Shown here: positions 50,426-63,432 of the stretch, in pieces
Layout: every line of letters begins with the position of its first letter
Position numbering within the stretch: position 1 is the stretch's first letter
Assembly: GCA_030737835.1 (NCBI GenBank)
Contig: CM060849.1
Coordinates: forward strand, 23,172,074 to 23,236,073
Length of the DNA: 64,000 nt
DNA from: Acorus gramineus
Taxonomy: Eukaryota; Streptophyta; Magnoliopsida; Acorales; Acoraceae
Reading direction: 5' to 3'
The notes under the pieces: generated by a model
Told to the model about the DNA's origin: nothing
The model's database searches: none
What the model saw: only the letters and a program-made list of their open reading frames with translations
Made by a program: the position numbers and the translations under genes

Positions 50426-52711
50426 AAAATTTAAAACTTTTTTTTTTTTTAGGGTCTTTCCGGGACCTGTGAAACTGACACGTATCGGTTTCCGAGGTAG
50501 CAACTGTGCTTTTTCTTCCCTATTAATTGCGGTTACGCCCACTGCGCGTCGATATTTACGAAATGCCATTCACAGCGTTGTAGTGAATTGACGATAATGC
50601 CCTTGGGGCGTTTCGCTGGGAAGTTGGAACATGTCCTGAACAATACGTACCGACATACGTGGGTTCGGTGTTGGATTTAAAATTAAAACTATTTAATTTA
50701 TGTATCGTATATGTCGTTTAATATGGTTATATAGGGTGAATATGATTTAATATTAATGCTTTTTTTTTTTATGAATAATAAGTGTGCGTATAAAAATAGC
50801 TTAAAATGGATCTATACATTTAGAAAAATATTAAATGATTTTAAAAATATAATTTTTTAAAATAGAAAACAAGTTACTCCAACGTTATGTTTTCAATTAA
50901 GAAAAGAATTGAAGCAATTACTTAGTTTGGTTTTAAGAAAAATAGCAAATGCATTAAAAATATTTAATAAACTGGATTTTGAAACCCGACTCGACTCATA
51001 AGAGATGAGGTGGAATAAGTTCAAAGTTTTTTTTACCCTCTATATAAGGAGAAGAATAGATGTTAAACATAGCGAAATTTGGGTGAAAAGGACTAAATAA
51101 TATGTTTATAAATAGATAGGTACAATTATGTTAAATAACTGATAATAAATTGATATTAGTATTATAGGTTCTACATAGAGTTGTGTTATTCCATTCAATG
51201 TGTTCTACCAGTATAAAGGAATCCACATATTGTCATCTTTTTATTAATCAGGGGATCACCTGTCAATTTATATTTTCACTTTATATATATATATATTATT
51301 CACAATTTATATATGATCAATCAACATTAAAACATTAAAATAGAAAAATAACTTATTTTTCAACATTCACGATTTAAGATTTCAAGTTTCATTATTACGT
51401 TTTCTAATTAAAATAACTAAAAACTCAATCATATTGAAAAATAACTTATTTTACAAGTATATAATTACATATACCGGAATAGTTATCTATCTCAAAATAT
51501 CTTATGTTATTTTTCAAACGAGATAGAGTATTTGTTCAAATTCACGCGTCTAATGTGACAGGTTTGAGAGTGAATAGTATCATTAATTAGTCTCATACTA
51601 TTATTTGTGTTATTCAAACTTTGAATTTATTAAAAACATCACAAAGTCATCCAATAAGTATCTTGAATACCTGTAAAAGTCACAAATATCTAATTATTTG
51701 TTCAAATACAAAATATGCATCCAATCTGAAAATCATAATCAAATACGAATAATTATATGAAATATCTACAAACATAATTCAAAAATTTGATGATCTAATA
51801 TCTAAAAATAAAAAATCATATATTCTATATAAAATATGTAAAAAAATAAAATTCACATTATAAAATATAAATTTATAACCAACAATAAAAATCTCATATT
51901 ATTTAACATAGAAAAAAAAAGGTTCATAGTAATTAATATTATATAATTTTCTGATATTTTTTAGATACATATTCGAAAGCGATAACAGATATTTTTTTTT
52001 GGGTAATGAATAGCAATTATTGCATCCTATTATCTTGGTTGATGAAAGTGATTAGGGAGGACCCAAACTGTGGAGGGTATTATGGGAAATTCAACCAACC
52101 TTGAATAGCAAGGCAAGTTGTCGCCGTTCGAGATCTCGGAAGGTTCTCTCGTCAATCGCATTCAAAAAATCTTCTTCGGTTTTGGCTCAACTGAATTAAT
52201 TAAACATTCAAACAAATATAATTTTGACAAAGTCACCCCCGTCTGTCACTACTGATTCAATATCGCACCAAAGTCATCTATAGTTTAATTAATTAATTGA
52301 GTGTATTATATTTCTATTATATTATAATCTCCGATGTGCTCATCCGAGCAAAAAATTCACATACACGAACTTTATATTAATTAATTAATTAATTAATATA
52401 ATAACCTATGGTGAGTTGTATTATATATCGGACTAATAGAGAGAGATACCGTGCGTGTACGCCACGTGGACCATCGGCGCATGATATTTTCATGTAAATG
52501 GTGTCTGCAGTCCCAGCCGCATTGGAACCAACGTAGTTGTGTGACTGGTTTCAATGTGTTGGTTAATAGTGGTCATACGACTCAACTGTACAATAGCAGC
52601 CACTCACGTGGTTGGTACTTCTCAAAGAAAAAATGTCAAGTGGGAATAAGAAACAAAAAAAATTGATTATAAAGGTGGTGGAGAGAGTTTTAACATTATA
52701 TTATTTGTAAG

Positions 52712-52908
52712 ACAGTGTTTGAGTGTACGATTGGATAGCTTTTGCATTGGTAAAAAATTATAGCAGTTTTTTGCAGACAGATTTAAGATAAATGGTGTCA
52801 AAAAAACTGGGGGGGGGGGGGGGGGGTAAACTTATTGTATAATCAATTTTAAAACATACATTCCTGTAAAATCAATTCTGCAATTACGCAATCAAGCGCG
52901 CACCCAAG
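52712..52908. mobile_element. hAT-like or unassigned MITE interrupted by a poly-G tract
   Basis: Ends gtgtttgagtgtacgattgg and, inverted, gggtgcgcgcttgattgcg. An 18-base G run lies at 52809-52826. A related copy is at 33893-34111 (gcatttgattacatgatt ... aatcacacaaccaaacgcac), sharing atttaagataaatagtatc. Confidence 0.5.
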
Positions 52909-52957
52909 TATCCGTGTGAAAGTGAATTGAAATTGTTTTGGGTGGGTAGGGAGTCAG

Positions 52958-53248
52958 GATCAGTCATGTTTGGGTTTAGTCAGTGCTATCAATATTAACT
53001 GCACGGTTTATGAATCAAACTAAACATTTTATGAATCATTTTGCATAGTCAATTGTTGGGTATAAGTTTTACTCTTTTATTGGATTCAATTAGGTCTGGG
53101 TTTGGTAAGTACCATCAGTATCCTATGAGATGGTGAAACTTGTACCCAACAATTGATTGTGCAGTTCGATTAATATGTTATATAGTTCAATTCATAAACT
53201 ATGCAATTTAATAATGATGGTACTGATTAAACCCAGATCAGACCAAAT
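52958..53248. mobile_element. Foldback element (about 290 bp)
   Basis: Left arm gggtttagtcagtgctatca ... caattgttgggtataagttt and right arm, on the minus strand, gggtttaatcagtaccatca ... caattgttgggtacaagttt are inverted copies. A diverged half-copy lies at 27666-27795 (ctaacaattgactgtgcaat, taatggtactcaagtctgat). Confidence 0.75.
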
Positions 53249-53249
53249 T

Positions 53250-56200
53250 CGAACCCGAGGGTTGGATTATATTGTATCGTAGAACTGTTGCTATACACAT
53301 TTCTTTTTTTCAATCTCATTTTAATTTATAAACTTTTTTAGCCATCTGCCTTTACAAAATTAGTTGTTAGAAATCTGTTACATTTTTTATATTTATGCTT
53401 ATAAGAGTATATAGCTCACTAAATGAGATATTTCATTTTTTTAAAAAAAAATCAAAAATGCTACATTTGAGGTTAGAAAAAAATTGTATAACATTATAGT
53501 TCTGGAGAGGTTATGGAGAGAGCTATGTCCGACCCATCATTTTTGTAAGGTTCATGTGATGTGTTGGGTGCGTGGGGATCTGTGGTCGCTGCTTCAATTG
53601 GTGGAATGTTTAATAATTAGAGAGTTTTTTTTATTAATTTTTATTTAAATTTAATAAAAAATGTATATTTAGGTATAAGATTGAAAATACTTGACATGAC
53701 TAAAATTATCCTAGATATTCAAGGTAACATTTTCACGTGTTGGGCAAAATGTATAGTGAGTACGATTCCACAAATTTAAGCTCATCAGAAGGAGTACTTT
53801 TACGTAATTGTTTGTACTCATCCTAAACAATAGTACTGCAACAAATAAGATATAGTAATATAGATTACAAGTACCTATCTGTATTTAATGGAATGATGGT
53901 ATAGTAGATGTTAAGTACCTAGATTTGTCATCTTTGGGATTACATTACTGTCATCGTCTAGTGATTCAGGTGACACACAACATATTAAATTCCATAAATT
54001 TGAAAACTGGGTGTAGTTGTTGAACAATTTGGGATATAAAAAATCAATAATAATAATATTTGCTATGCAAGCTTCATCAAATTTATTATATTTTTATCTC
54101 AAATAAGTCAAACTCTGTTAATAAAAAGTAATATTTTAAAATAGTTTTTTTTTTTTTTTGATAAATTTTTTTTATATATCTTAATCAAATTTTACTCTAT
54201 CAGCAAGAACAAGACTCCACCAACCCATAATCCCTCAATGAAGAGAGATAATTCTACCAACCTGTCAATAGGCGGTTGGGTGTGATTTGTTTTTCTTATA
54301 CACTTGAATCCCTATCATTTTTTTATTTCTTCTGAATATTTTCAATTTTTATATTGATATATTATAAAATAAGATTTTAATTTTTTAAAATATATATAAG
54401 AACCTCATCATTATTCAAAACCAACCCAATCTTCATAAGTACACAATGTTGCCTATATGTATTGCCCAATTTAAATTTTTAACTTGACTTGATCGTGCTG
54501 CACATGTTGCTCTATTATTACCCCACCTTCTATTTTGATTGATTTATGCTATTGTTTAATGTTTCAAATGATGCAACTCCCATGTGTGGTACTCTTTTTA
54601 GGTGAAATTTCAAGTGTTTTTCCTCTTTGTAGTTGAGCAATTACGTTACGGATCTAGTTTTCTTGATGTGATAATTTACACATCTTAACAAAGAAAATTT
54701 GATTTTCAAGTAAAATAAAAACATTTGTTGGCAAATGTCTTACATTTTAGCAATAGTAGATTGATGTCCAATTTTTCATAAAATTAGTTTAGTGGTTTGT
54801 GCTCATATTTTATTTAGATTAGAAACGACTAAATGAATTTTTTTTTTTTAATTAAAAAAGAGAAGAGATACTGAAGAAAATATTTTATCCTAATTATTTG
54901 TTAATAGTAAATTAAATTTTCCTCTTCCAGCATATTGTCAAACCACATAAAATTGTAAACTTTTTTTTTTGTTTTCTTAAATGTCTAATATTAAATCCTA
55001 GAAAGATTTCACTGCATCAATGATTTTCTTCTGCGTCTTTTACTTTTCTTGAAAAGATTGATTGAAAAACAAATACTTCCACTTGATGTGCTTAATTTTG
55101 CAAGCCTACAACGAGCATCAAATTATATTGCACAAATTGCTTTTGCTTTTGTGTTTCCACTTGTCTACTTCCATGTGTTGCTTCTAAGTTTCATTTTCAA
55201 ACTCTTGTTAGGTTAGTTTTTCAACATACAGGACCACTAATTTGTGCTTTTTCCATTCCAACTTGGATACAAATGGAGGTATTCTTCTTCCAAATGTGGT
55301 CTCTGGAAGGTAGAGACTTTTTCTTCCAAATTGATGACTTTGGAGGGCATACACATAAATGAGATGTTTTTGGTATGAAATTTCTGAAGCCATGGTCCCA
55401 CTAGCTAGTCAATGGTTTAGTATCAGATTTTTAATGTGAATAAAATATCAAGTTTCACAATTTCATAGAAATTTAATGCCTAAAAATTAAGTCCTTTTAA
55501 TAGAGACTTAAAAATTAAGTCTCAGCGTCGTGTTAAAATCTTGTTTATTTAGCGAAATTCGAAAAAAATTTCTGTGAGACCAAAACAAACAAGTGAAGAT
55601 AGCCTACCAGCTCGACCATAATATCAGCCACAGAAGGTCCCTCCATCACAAAAATAATAAATAAATAAATGTTTCACTCTCTAAACTCTCTATTCTAATT
55701 GTCGTTGTGCCCAATATCCACTCCACACCATTTAGTTTTCATATCTGTGTATGATTGTTCTAATGAAATCAGACTAACTAAATTTATAAATTCAGTTTGG
55801 TTTATGGGTTCAGTAATTTTATATGTTTTTTTTACTCAGTTGGTGTTTATATTGATTATAATGATATTTGATTTAATTTGAATTGGGACGAAACAGAATA
55901 AAATAGACCAAATTACACCCCTACAGGCAACATATATCTAGAGAGAAATAATTGAATGAAAGAATGATAATTAAGTCATTTTAAATGACAAGATATTTTT
56001 TTGTTAATTGATTCATAAAATTTATTCCAATAATGGGTTATCTTTAATTATAAATTTTAAACACAGCTAAAGATGTAATAGCTCTTTTCAAATATTCTAA
56101 ATATCAAAAGATGGTCCCCCTTGAAAGAGATTAGATTCTCTTCCCACATGGAACAAGGGCCTCCATGATTGTAACTTGTTTTTGATTGGCTTCAACCGAA

Positions 56201-59200
56201 TTTTCACCAAACAAATTAAAAAAAAAAAACCACAATTCTCAACTATATTCAAACTTCCTGGTTATTCTAAGAATATATGAATGGAATAAGAAATCAATGA
56301 TTCATATTGAATTGGAGGCGGAGGGCAGAGGAGATGAGTGGAGAGGTGGGAGGTTATGCATAGTTGACTCACCCCACTTTGTGGACCACACCCTAAAATG
56401 GTCCCACTGTGGGTCCTACCCTATGAGCATAAGTGGCTGGCTCCTCAAGAGCTTTAAAGACAATTAAGCAAAAAGAGACTTTTTTCATGAGTTTGGGGTG
56501 TGGTCATGGGTCCCACTTTTAGGTAGGGACCCCAGTGTGCCGACCTTTTATTGGTGTGTTGTATTTTAAATCAAGGCAAGTCATGGATTGGGTGTGAAAA
56601 AGATTGCAAAGTGGGGGGTGGAGATGACATCTTTTGCAAACTCTTGGGATGAGAATCTAGATTATATTTATGCAAACAAAAGAACTTTAAAAATAAATTA
56701 CTCGGATGAATTCAGTTTTTTTTATTTAGGAGTGTTGGCCGGCCAAATGAGCAATGTTTAGAGGTCTCTTTGGATGTGTTATTAAAAAGTTTGTTGTTGT
56801 AGTTTTTTGAAAGCTGGTTTTTTACATTGAAAATGTCAGTTTGGATTCATGTTTATTTTTTTAAAGATTCTGAAATACATATAAGTAAATCCAAACAAGG
56901 TGAGGTGAGGACCGTTCCATATCACAAGATGTTTATATATTTTTAGGGCAAAAAATTAAAATAAATTGTTGAAAGAATGATTTAGACACGAGCAATCCAT
57001 TCCGGACAGACCGGGCGGGACACGCGTGTGTGAGCTTTTGGGCCGAACACATGATAGGTCATCCCATTCCATCCCATCATCTCTCCCTCCCTTGTGGCCT
57101 GCCTTATTGATATAAGTTTAAATCATGTGACAGTCATGAAAGTTTTATCCATTTTACTTTGCTAGCAATTTGTTTCTCACAAATTTGACATCATGTACAA
57201 AAAAATCAAATTAAATCAGACATAAGCTTAGTCATAAAATTGTCTTTTAGTGAGTATTGTGATGGATGTGTCCTATGCCACTAACATTACATTATTTTTG
57301 TTATTTTGATTGTGCACTCTATGATCAGTTTACAATATTATTTTCTATACATAGGCTGCTTCCATTTGCAATTTTAGAGATGATATATGTTCTTCTGTTA
57401 AGATATTCATGAAGTCCATGTTTGGGTAGTAGGATAGGTGGAGAATAGGATGGAATAAAGATGAATAAGCTCAAAAATATGTTTGTTTACAAAGAATAAA
57501 TAAGTAGCTATGTCAAAATATGTGAAAATAAGCTCATATTGGTATTTCAAGTCTCCATTGAAATTGTTTTATGTCACTTATTTTTATTTCACTAATATAA
57601 AGATCTTTACATATCAAATCACATATCATCACCTCTTATGAATTAGAAGGTTCATATGTCAAATTATTTTTTACCTTTCTAATTTCTCATCTACGTCTTA
57701 TTCACATATTATCAACAAATTATTGATGGTCAATCAAACAACAAAAATTTAATCATTACATATCTTAACAAGAACAAATAAAACACACAATGACCAAATA
57801 TAAATGACTCATTTTATATGTATATTAGAATAATTATCTATCATAAAATACCTTAAATATAAGATATTTTTTAATTAAAACAGTGAAGATATTTTTTAAA
57901 TTAAAAATCGCATAAAAATTTGTATTTAATGAAAGTTACAAGGAGGGGGCAATGTATAGAAGATGATAAGGGAGGAATTCGTTGGGTAGGACCCCTAAAA
58001 GAACATCATCTCCTACATTGACAGAGGTGTCACATAGGTCCCACACACACCTCACATGCAGATCTTTTTAAGATGTTTTTTTTGGGGCACACATGGGTGA
58101 CAAATGCAAAAGGCACATCAATGTAGGTCACCTGCCACGTCAAATTAGCACCTTCAATGTTTGGACAGCTAATATTGTTTCTTGTTAAATTAAGTTGTAT
58201 ATATAAAACACACCCACCTCATCACTCCACTATTGATTGTAATAAAGGACATCTTCAACAGTCACAATTGGCATAGGTCACATTAAAAATTGAAAAGTTT
58301 ATAGAATATATCGACCCATTGTTCTACTATGATAAAGTTAATTAGATGAATGTTCAGTTATCTAATATTTGAATCTCAATTATTTGCATAAAATTTATCT
58401 TTTTGTAACTCATAAACAATACATTTTCATTTTGTAAATTTATTGTACTATTGTGGTGTTATGTTCTTAATTTGATTTATTATTTGATACTACATTTGTT
58501 GCGTGAGACGTGTAAGAATTGATATCAGAGTGATCTAGATTACCAACACATCACTCAAAGCATGTGAACAAAGCTTTCCAGATGAGACCATACACATTTA
58601 ATGGACTCGATAAAAAGTATCAGATTTTTCATCATGGAAATTATTAGGTTAGGCTGCATGATCCAAATCAAGGAATATGAGGCATTATTATAGCACTGTA
58701 AACCAGACATCCCAAGCATTTAAACCACAGTTTGTCACTTGGACAAAAAAAAAGAGTTGATATATCACAAATCAAACAAGGAAGACAATCTTATCCATAC
58801 GATATATACTATGAAGTGTACAGTTGCATTATTAATGTTATCCATGAAGAGTGGATTAATTCCAAAACTGGATAAGGGACCAAATGGAAATGGTAAAAGC
58901 TAGAAAACACAAGGGACACTCCACTTGCAAGAGACACTGTAGAGACACTGGTGGGGCCAATTTTTTTTGTTTTTGTTTTACTTACTGGCTAAAGAAGGAC
59001 CCCCTTTTGTGCATGAGACCAAACTCAAAATAGGTGAAATTGGGGAGATGGTTGTGAAAGACAGAAGGAGAGGTGAGAGTCTCTGATAATTTGTCATGGG
59101 TCATGCATGAATATTAATTGCCTTATCCTTTTGTATGGGAGGAGGAGAAGAAAAAAAAGTTTGGTAGTTGAGCCTATCCATAGCTGATGATCAGTATTGA

Positions 59201-60540
59201 AGTTGATGTTGCCAGAGACCCCACCTTCATGGGTGAAAATTTTGGATGAAAATAGTTATATCTTTTGGCACCTGTGAACTTTGTTTGTAACTAGAAACTC
59301 AGAGAAGGGAAAAACCTAGCAACATCAATCTCAGTGACATGTAACGGTCAGCTAAAGCAACCCAAAGAATCAGTTCACCAAAATTTTTAAAAAAATGGGG
59401 CAACCCAAAGAATCTAAAATAGGTTTAATAAGTTCACACAGAATTTTAAGATTTTGTTTCTGCGGGTATTATAGTCAATCCAAACACGTTTTTAGGTGCT
59501 AAAAACAAAAACAGTTTTTAATAATAAAAAATAACTTTTTAAAAAATTAACACACATATTTTTATGGGAAGTTATCTAAAAGCTGCTTAAGTGAAAAATT
59601 ACTTTATGAACTCATTTTCAAATGCTACCTTAGTCTTCATTTGTTTTCAAACATCTTTGATAAACCCCATTAAGTTTTAACTAACAAACATCCCTGATTT
59701 TTTGTGCCACCCTCCTCACTCTGTCTCTTTGTGCCTCCTTTTCTCTCTCTCTTTTCCCTCCGCTCCAAGTTTTTAAATCCACCACCCAAATTTTTTTTTC
59801 TTTGCATCACACAACTAGATGCAAATTAATTAATGTTTACTTAACACATGAACTTCAAAAACATGGGAATAACTGGACCAACTATAATACTATCAATTAC
59901 AAAAAAAAAAAAAAAAGACTGTTATACTTGTCTTTTATATGAAAAATTGTCGCATCCACACCACGTCGTATGATCAGATATTCGAATGTCCAAGATACGG
60001 AAGTAGATATCAATGTTACCGCTTTCAAAAAATGTTCAATATATATTGTAATATATATTTGTGTTATATGATGTTCATATTCATTATCACATATGATTAA
60101 TCATAATCTTGAAGTTTTAAATAAAATTTAAAGAAAAAAAATATAATATGAAATCTCAATTTTAATTCTTTTATCTTCTTTATATGTCACCTGATCATAT
60201 AAACCAAATGTTATATGTAAACATGATAATTATCTGAAAAAATAGTTATCCATATCTAATTGATTTAATGTATTATACAAAAATTAAAGGGCATGTAAAA
60301 TGGACAGCCTCGTTCCTTCCCAGCGGAGCTGGATTTGGGTTTCCATCAGCCTCGATAATTTTTTTTATTTTTCTTATTTATGTATTTTATTTTAAAATCT
60401 CTGTTTCATGATCCATTCATATATTATTCTACCTGAAATAGAAATGATCATATTTTTATATATAAAAAAATTGTAAAGTGAACAGCAATCAAAAGTCACC
60501 AAGCTGCACCTTTTTTTATATATATAAATCCAACAAACTG
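53250..60540. other. Gene desert
   Basis: No exon with family motif was found on either strand. Short GC-richer pieces at 56290-56660 and 57000-57110 carry no frame of note. Probable MITE ends (gtccatgtttgggtag near 57416; tctctttggatgtg ... taaatccaaacaagg at 56765-56900) are scattered through it. Confidence 0.6.
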
Positions 60541-60541
60541 A

Positions 60542-60652
60542 GAGAACACTTTCAGAATATGGAGGATTTTGGGCTGAGGTGGAGATGATTGTGAGCTGAT
60601 CCATCACTTTTTTTTTGGAAAATTTGGCATCTCCGGTGGGCCCAATAACTGG
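60542..60652. repeat. Dispersed duplicate segment, copy A
   Basis: Contains gggctgaggtggagatgatt gtgagctgatccatcacttt (written in two parts), identical to copy B at 62464-62561. Flanking bases are also similar (agaacactttc, atggaggat/ttggaagat, ggtgggccc/gatgggccc). Confidence 0.85.
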
Positions 60653-60882
60653 TGAGGAAAATCTGAGGAGTGGTGCAACTTGATGCTTTTCTTCACCAAC
60701 AATTTTTTTTTTTTAATTTTCTTTTTGTTTTCATTCAAGTATAATGTTATCAGATTGTCCAGTATTCTCATAAAAATCTACTCTCTCACTCAACACGGTT
60801 TACTATTTCAGCTAATCTGATTATAACAAATTGTGAAAACGATTAAGTACATCGGATCTATTTTAAAATGATAATAATGTTA

Positions 60883-61128
60883 CATACAATCAATTTTTTA
60901 ACCCTATTCTGGTATACACATATTTTGAATTTTTTTATAATAGTATACCTCATCTAATGAGATATACTTGTATAAAAAATGAAGCATATACTTTAATAAA
61001 TTACATAATACATTTGTAAAAAAAATTATCGAAGCATATACATCGATAATGTTAGTATATGGTCTGGTGATTTTCTATTGATGCATATGAGATTGAAAAA
61101 AAAACTGTACGTAACAGCCTCATGTTAA
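60883..61128. mobile_element. MITE-like element, TGTTAC family
   Basis: Left end atgttacatacaatc and reverse-complemented right end tgttacgtacag. The interior carries tacctcatctaatgagatat and gaagcatatac repeats, as in 20334-20665 and 62577-62846. Confidence 0.55.
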
Positions 61129-61155
61129 AATTTTGAAATATATAATAAACACTCA

Positions 61156-61962
61156 TGCCCCCATTTGGTTTGTATCATTTTATTATGATGAATTTTGATT
61201 CCATCATAAGATTATAGGAAAAGTGTTAAAATCCATGTGGAAGGAAAATATGGTGGAATTTGAATCCCACCAATTTGGTGGGATTCTGACAATCCAAGTG
61301 GATTATGTAATTGATTTTTTTAATGATCATTATACCCCTAATAAATTAATTGCATCTTAATAAAATACTCTGCTTTCTCTCTTTCTTTCTCATGGTTCAT
61401 CTTTCTTTTGTTTTTCACCAAAACTCTATTGAAAATAAGTATGATTCGATCTCTTCTCTCTCTTTTTTCAATTAGTGAACAACTTGGTTAATTTGGGTTG
61501 CAGTATACGTTTAAGAGGGTTAAATATTTTATTATTTGTCTTCTAAAATTTAGAAAATATGTTTTATTTTGGGTTATTAATCTTTCGACATTTGAAATTT
61601 GTAGGGGAGTTCATAATATTCAACTTATTTAGAAATATTACTCTTATTATGCGTTTAATTATATAATCGGTTGTTTTATTTATTTGCATTTATTAAATAT
61701 TTATAAAAAGATTACTCATTTTTCATAATTGTGATATGGGTAAAGAATTAAATTTTACAAGTATATGTATAAGACTATCAGTAAGAATATTTTAGACATT
61801 TAAACGATTTTTTTTTTATCATTTTCCAAACACTGAGAAATGATTTTTTTTATAGAAATTTACTAACAAACCAAATAATCTGATACAGAATCTAGATTAT
61901 TGATAAAATGATTCATAATAAAATAAATCCATCTCAAATAATGACAAGAACCGAACGATGCC
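61156..61962. mobile_element. MITE-like element (about 0.8 kb), PIF-Harbinger-like
   Basis: Left end tgcccccatttggtttgtat and reverse-complemented right end ggcatcgttcggttcttgtc are imperfect inverted repeats. TCA stands on both sides (61153-61155, 61963-61965), consistent with a TNA target. No transposase frame. Confidence 0.6.
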
Positions 61963-62463
61963 TCAATGCATGAAAAAAAAATTTCATTAAACCCAATTAG
62001 ACCGTCAGGACTCAAATTAAATCAAATACAAATATTATTGTAATGATAAAAAAATTAAACAATAATAATAAAAATTATCATGGACAATCAATCTTAATTT
62101 TACAGTGGTCACGAGAACAAAAATGTCTCTGAAACAAAAAAAAAAAATCCAAACGAAAAGTTAAATAATATCATCATATCATTTACGTGACATCTTGGAA
62201 TTGGAAATCTTCATCTGTCCCTCCCCACTTCCCCAGTTGTCACGCCAGCTCTAAACATTCAAATCAATTTCCTTTAACAGATGAAACAAACTTCCCAAAA
62301 CATTACAAAATGTCGGCCAAACCATCACAAATGGAGAAAAAATAAATACATAAACAAGACAGAAAAGGGGGATGCAATCTAATAAAAACATGATTTATAA
62401 GGCATCTGTATTTTTATTTTATTTTATATTATATTTGTTCCATAATCTAATTGGACAAAATGA

Positions 62464-62561
62464 AAGAACACTTTCGGAGTTTGGAAGATAATGGGCTGAG
62501 GTGGAGATGATTGTGAGCTGATCCATCACTTTTGGAATTTGGAATCTTTGATGGGCCCATC
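62464..62561. repeat. Dispersed duplicate segment, copy B
   Basis: About 95 bases matching copy A at 60542-60652 in the same orientation, 1.92 kb apart, with a perfect core of about 40 bases. Confidence 0.85.
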
Positions 62562-62576
62562 CAATATCCCAATGAG

Positions 62577-62846
62577 TGCTGCTACACTCAGTTTTTTTTT
62601 TCAATTTAAAACACAAACACGTCATGTTTTTATTCATTGAAACATATATCTCGTTAGATGATGTATATACCTCACTAAATTTTTTCTTACACTTACTAAA
62701 AATGGGTTCATTTAACTCAAAATGGACCGATATGTAATTTTTATCAAAGTATATACATCATTAAATGATATTTACGATTTTTTAGAAAATGAAAACATGT
62801 GAGGTTTGAGTTTTGATTGGTAAATGTAACGGAGTGTATCATTTTT
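62577..62846. mobile_element. MITE-like element, TGTTACACTC family
   Basis: Left end gctgctacactcagttt; right end gtaacggagtgtatc, an imperfect inverted copy. The interior has atatatctcgttagatgatg and tatacatcattaaatgat. Confidence 0.55.
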
Positions 62847-62929
62847 CATATCCCAATTCCGGGGATGATGTGTGCTGCGTGTGCAAGTGGTTCTCTTTTA
62901 TTTTACTTTTTTATATTTTATTTTTGGAA

Positions 62930-63432
62930 AAAATCCTAAAACCCCCCTGTAAACTTTCCTAAATCCATAAAACCCCTTTACTTCTTTTGAAGTCCATAAC
63001 TCTATATAATCCTTTGAAAACACTTATATAAATCCAAATAACCCCCCAAGTAAAATTTACGTTGACAGATGAGGAATATTTTGTGAATTTTCTGTTTGGT
63101 TAACCCTATCTGAAAACACAGTATACCAAAAACTTCCTACAATATATTAAAAATTTTAAAAATTCTCTATAAATAACGATTTTACCTCTATGGATAAAGT
63201 TTTATAATCTATTAAGAGGGGTAAAACCATCATTTATATAAGTTTTTTACATTTTTAACACATTGTAGTAAATTTTTAGTATATTGTATTTTCAGCCAGG
63301 ATTAACCAAACGAAATTTTAAATGATATTTCTTGTTTGTCAACGGAAGTTTAGCTCTAGGGTTTTTTTGGTTTACATAGGCATTTTTAGGGGGTTATATG
63401 GATTTTAGAAAAAGTCGGGGGGTTTTATGAAT
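62930..63432. mobile_element. Foldback element, copy 2
   Basis: Shares ordered blocks with 46728-47172: aaatccaaataacc, gaatattttgtgaat, gaaaacacagtata, aacgattttacctct, aatatattgtatttt or close variants, and ends with ggggttatatggatttt. Arms are inverted repeats of one another. Confidence 0.7.
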
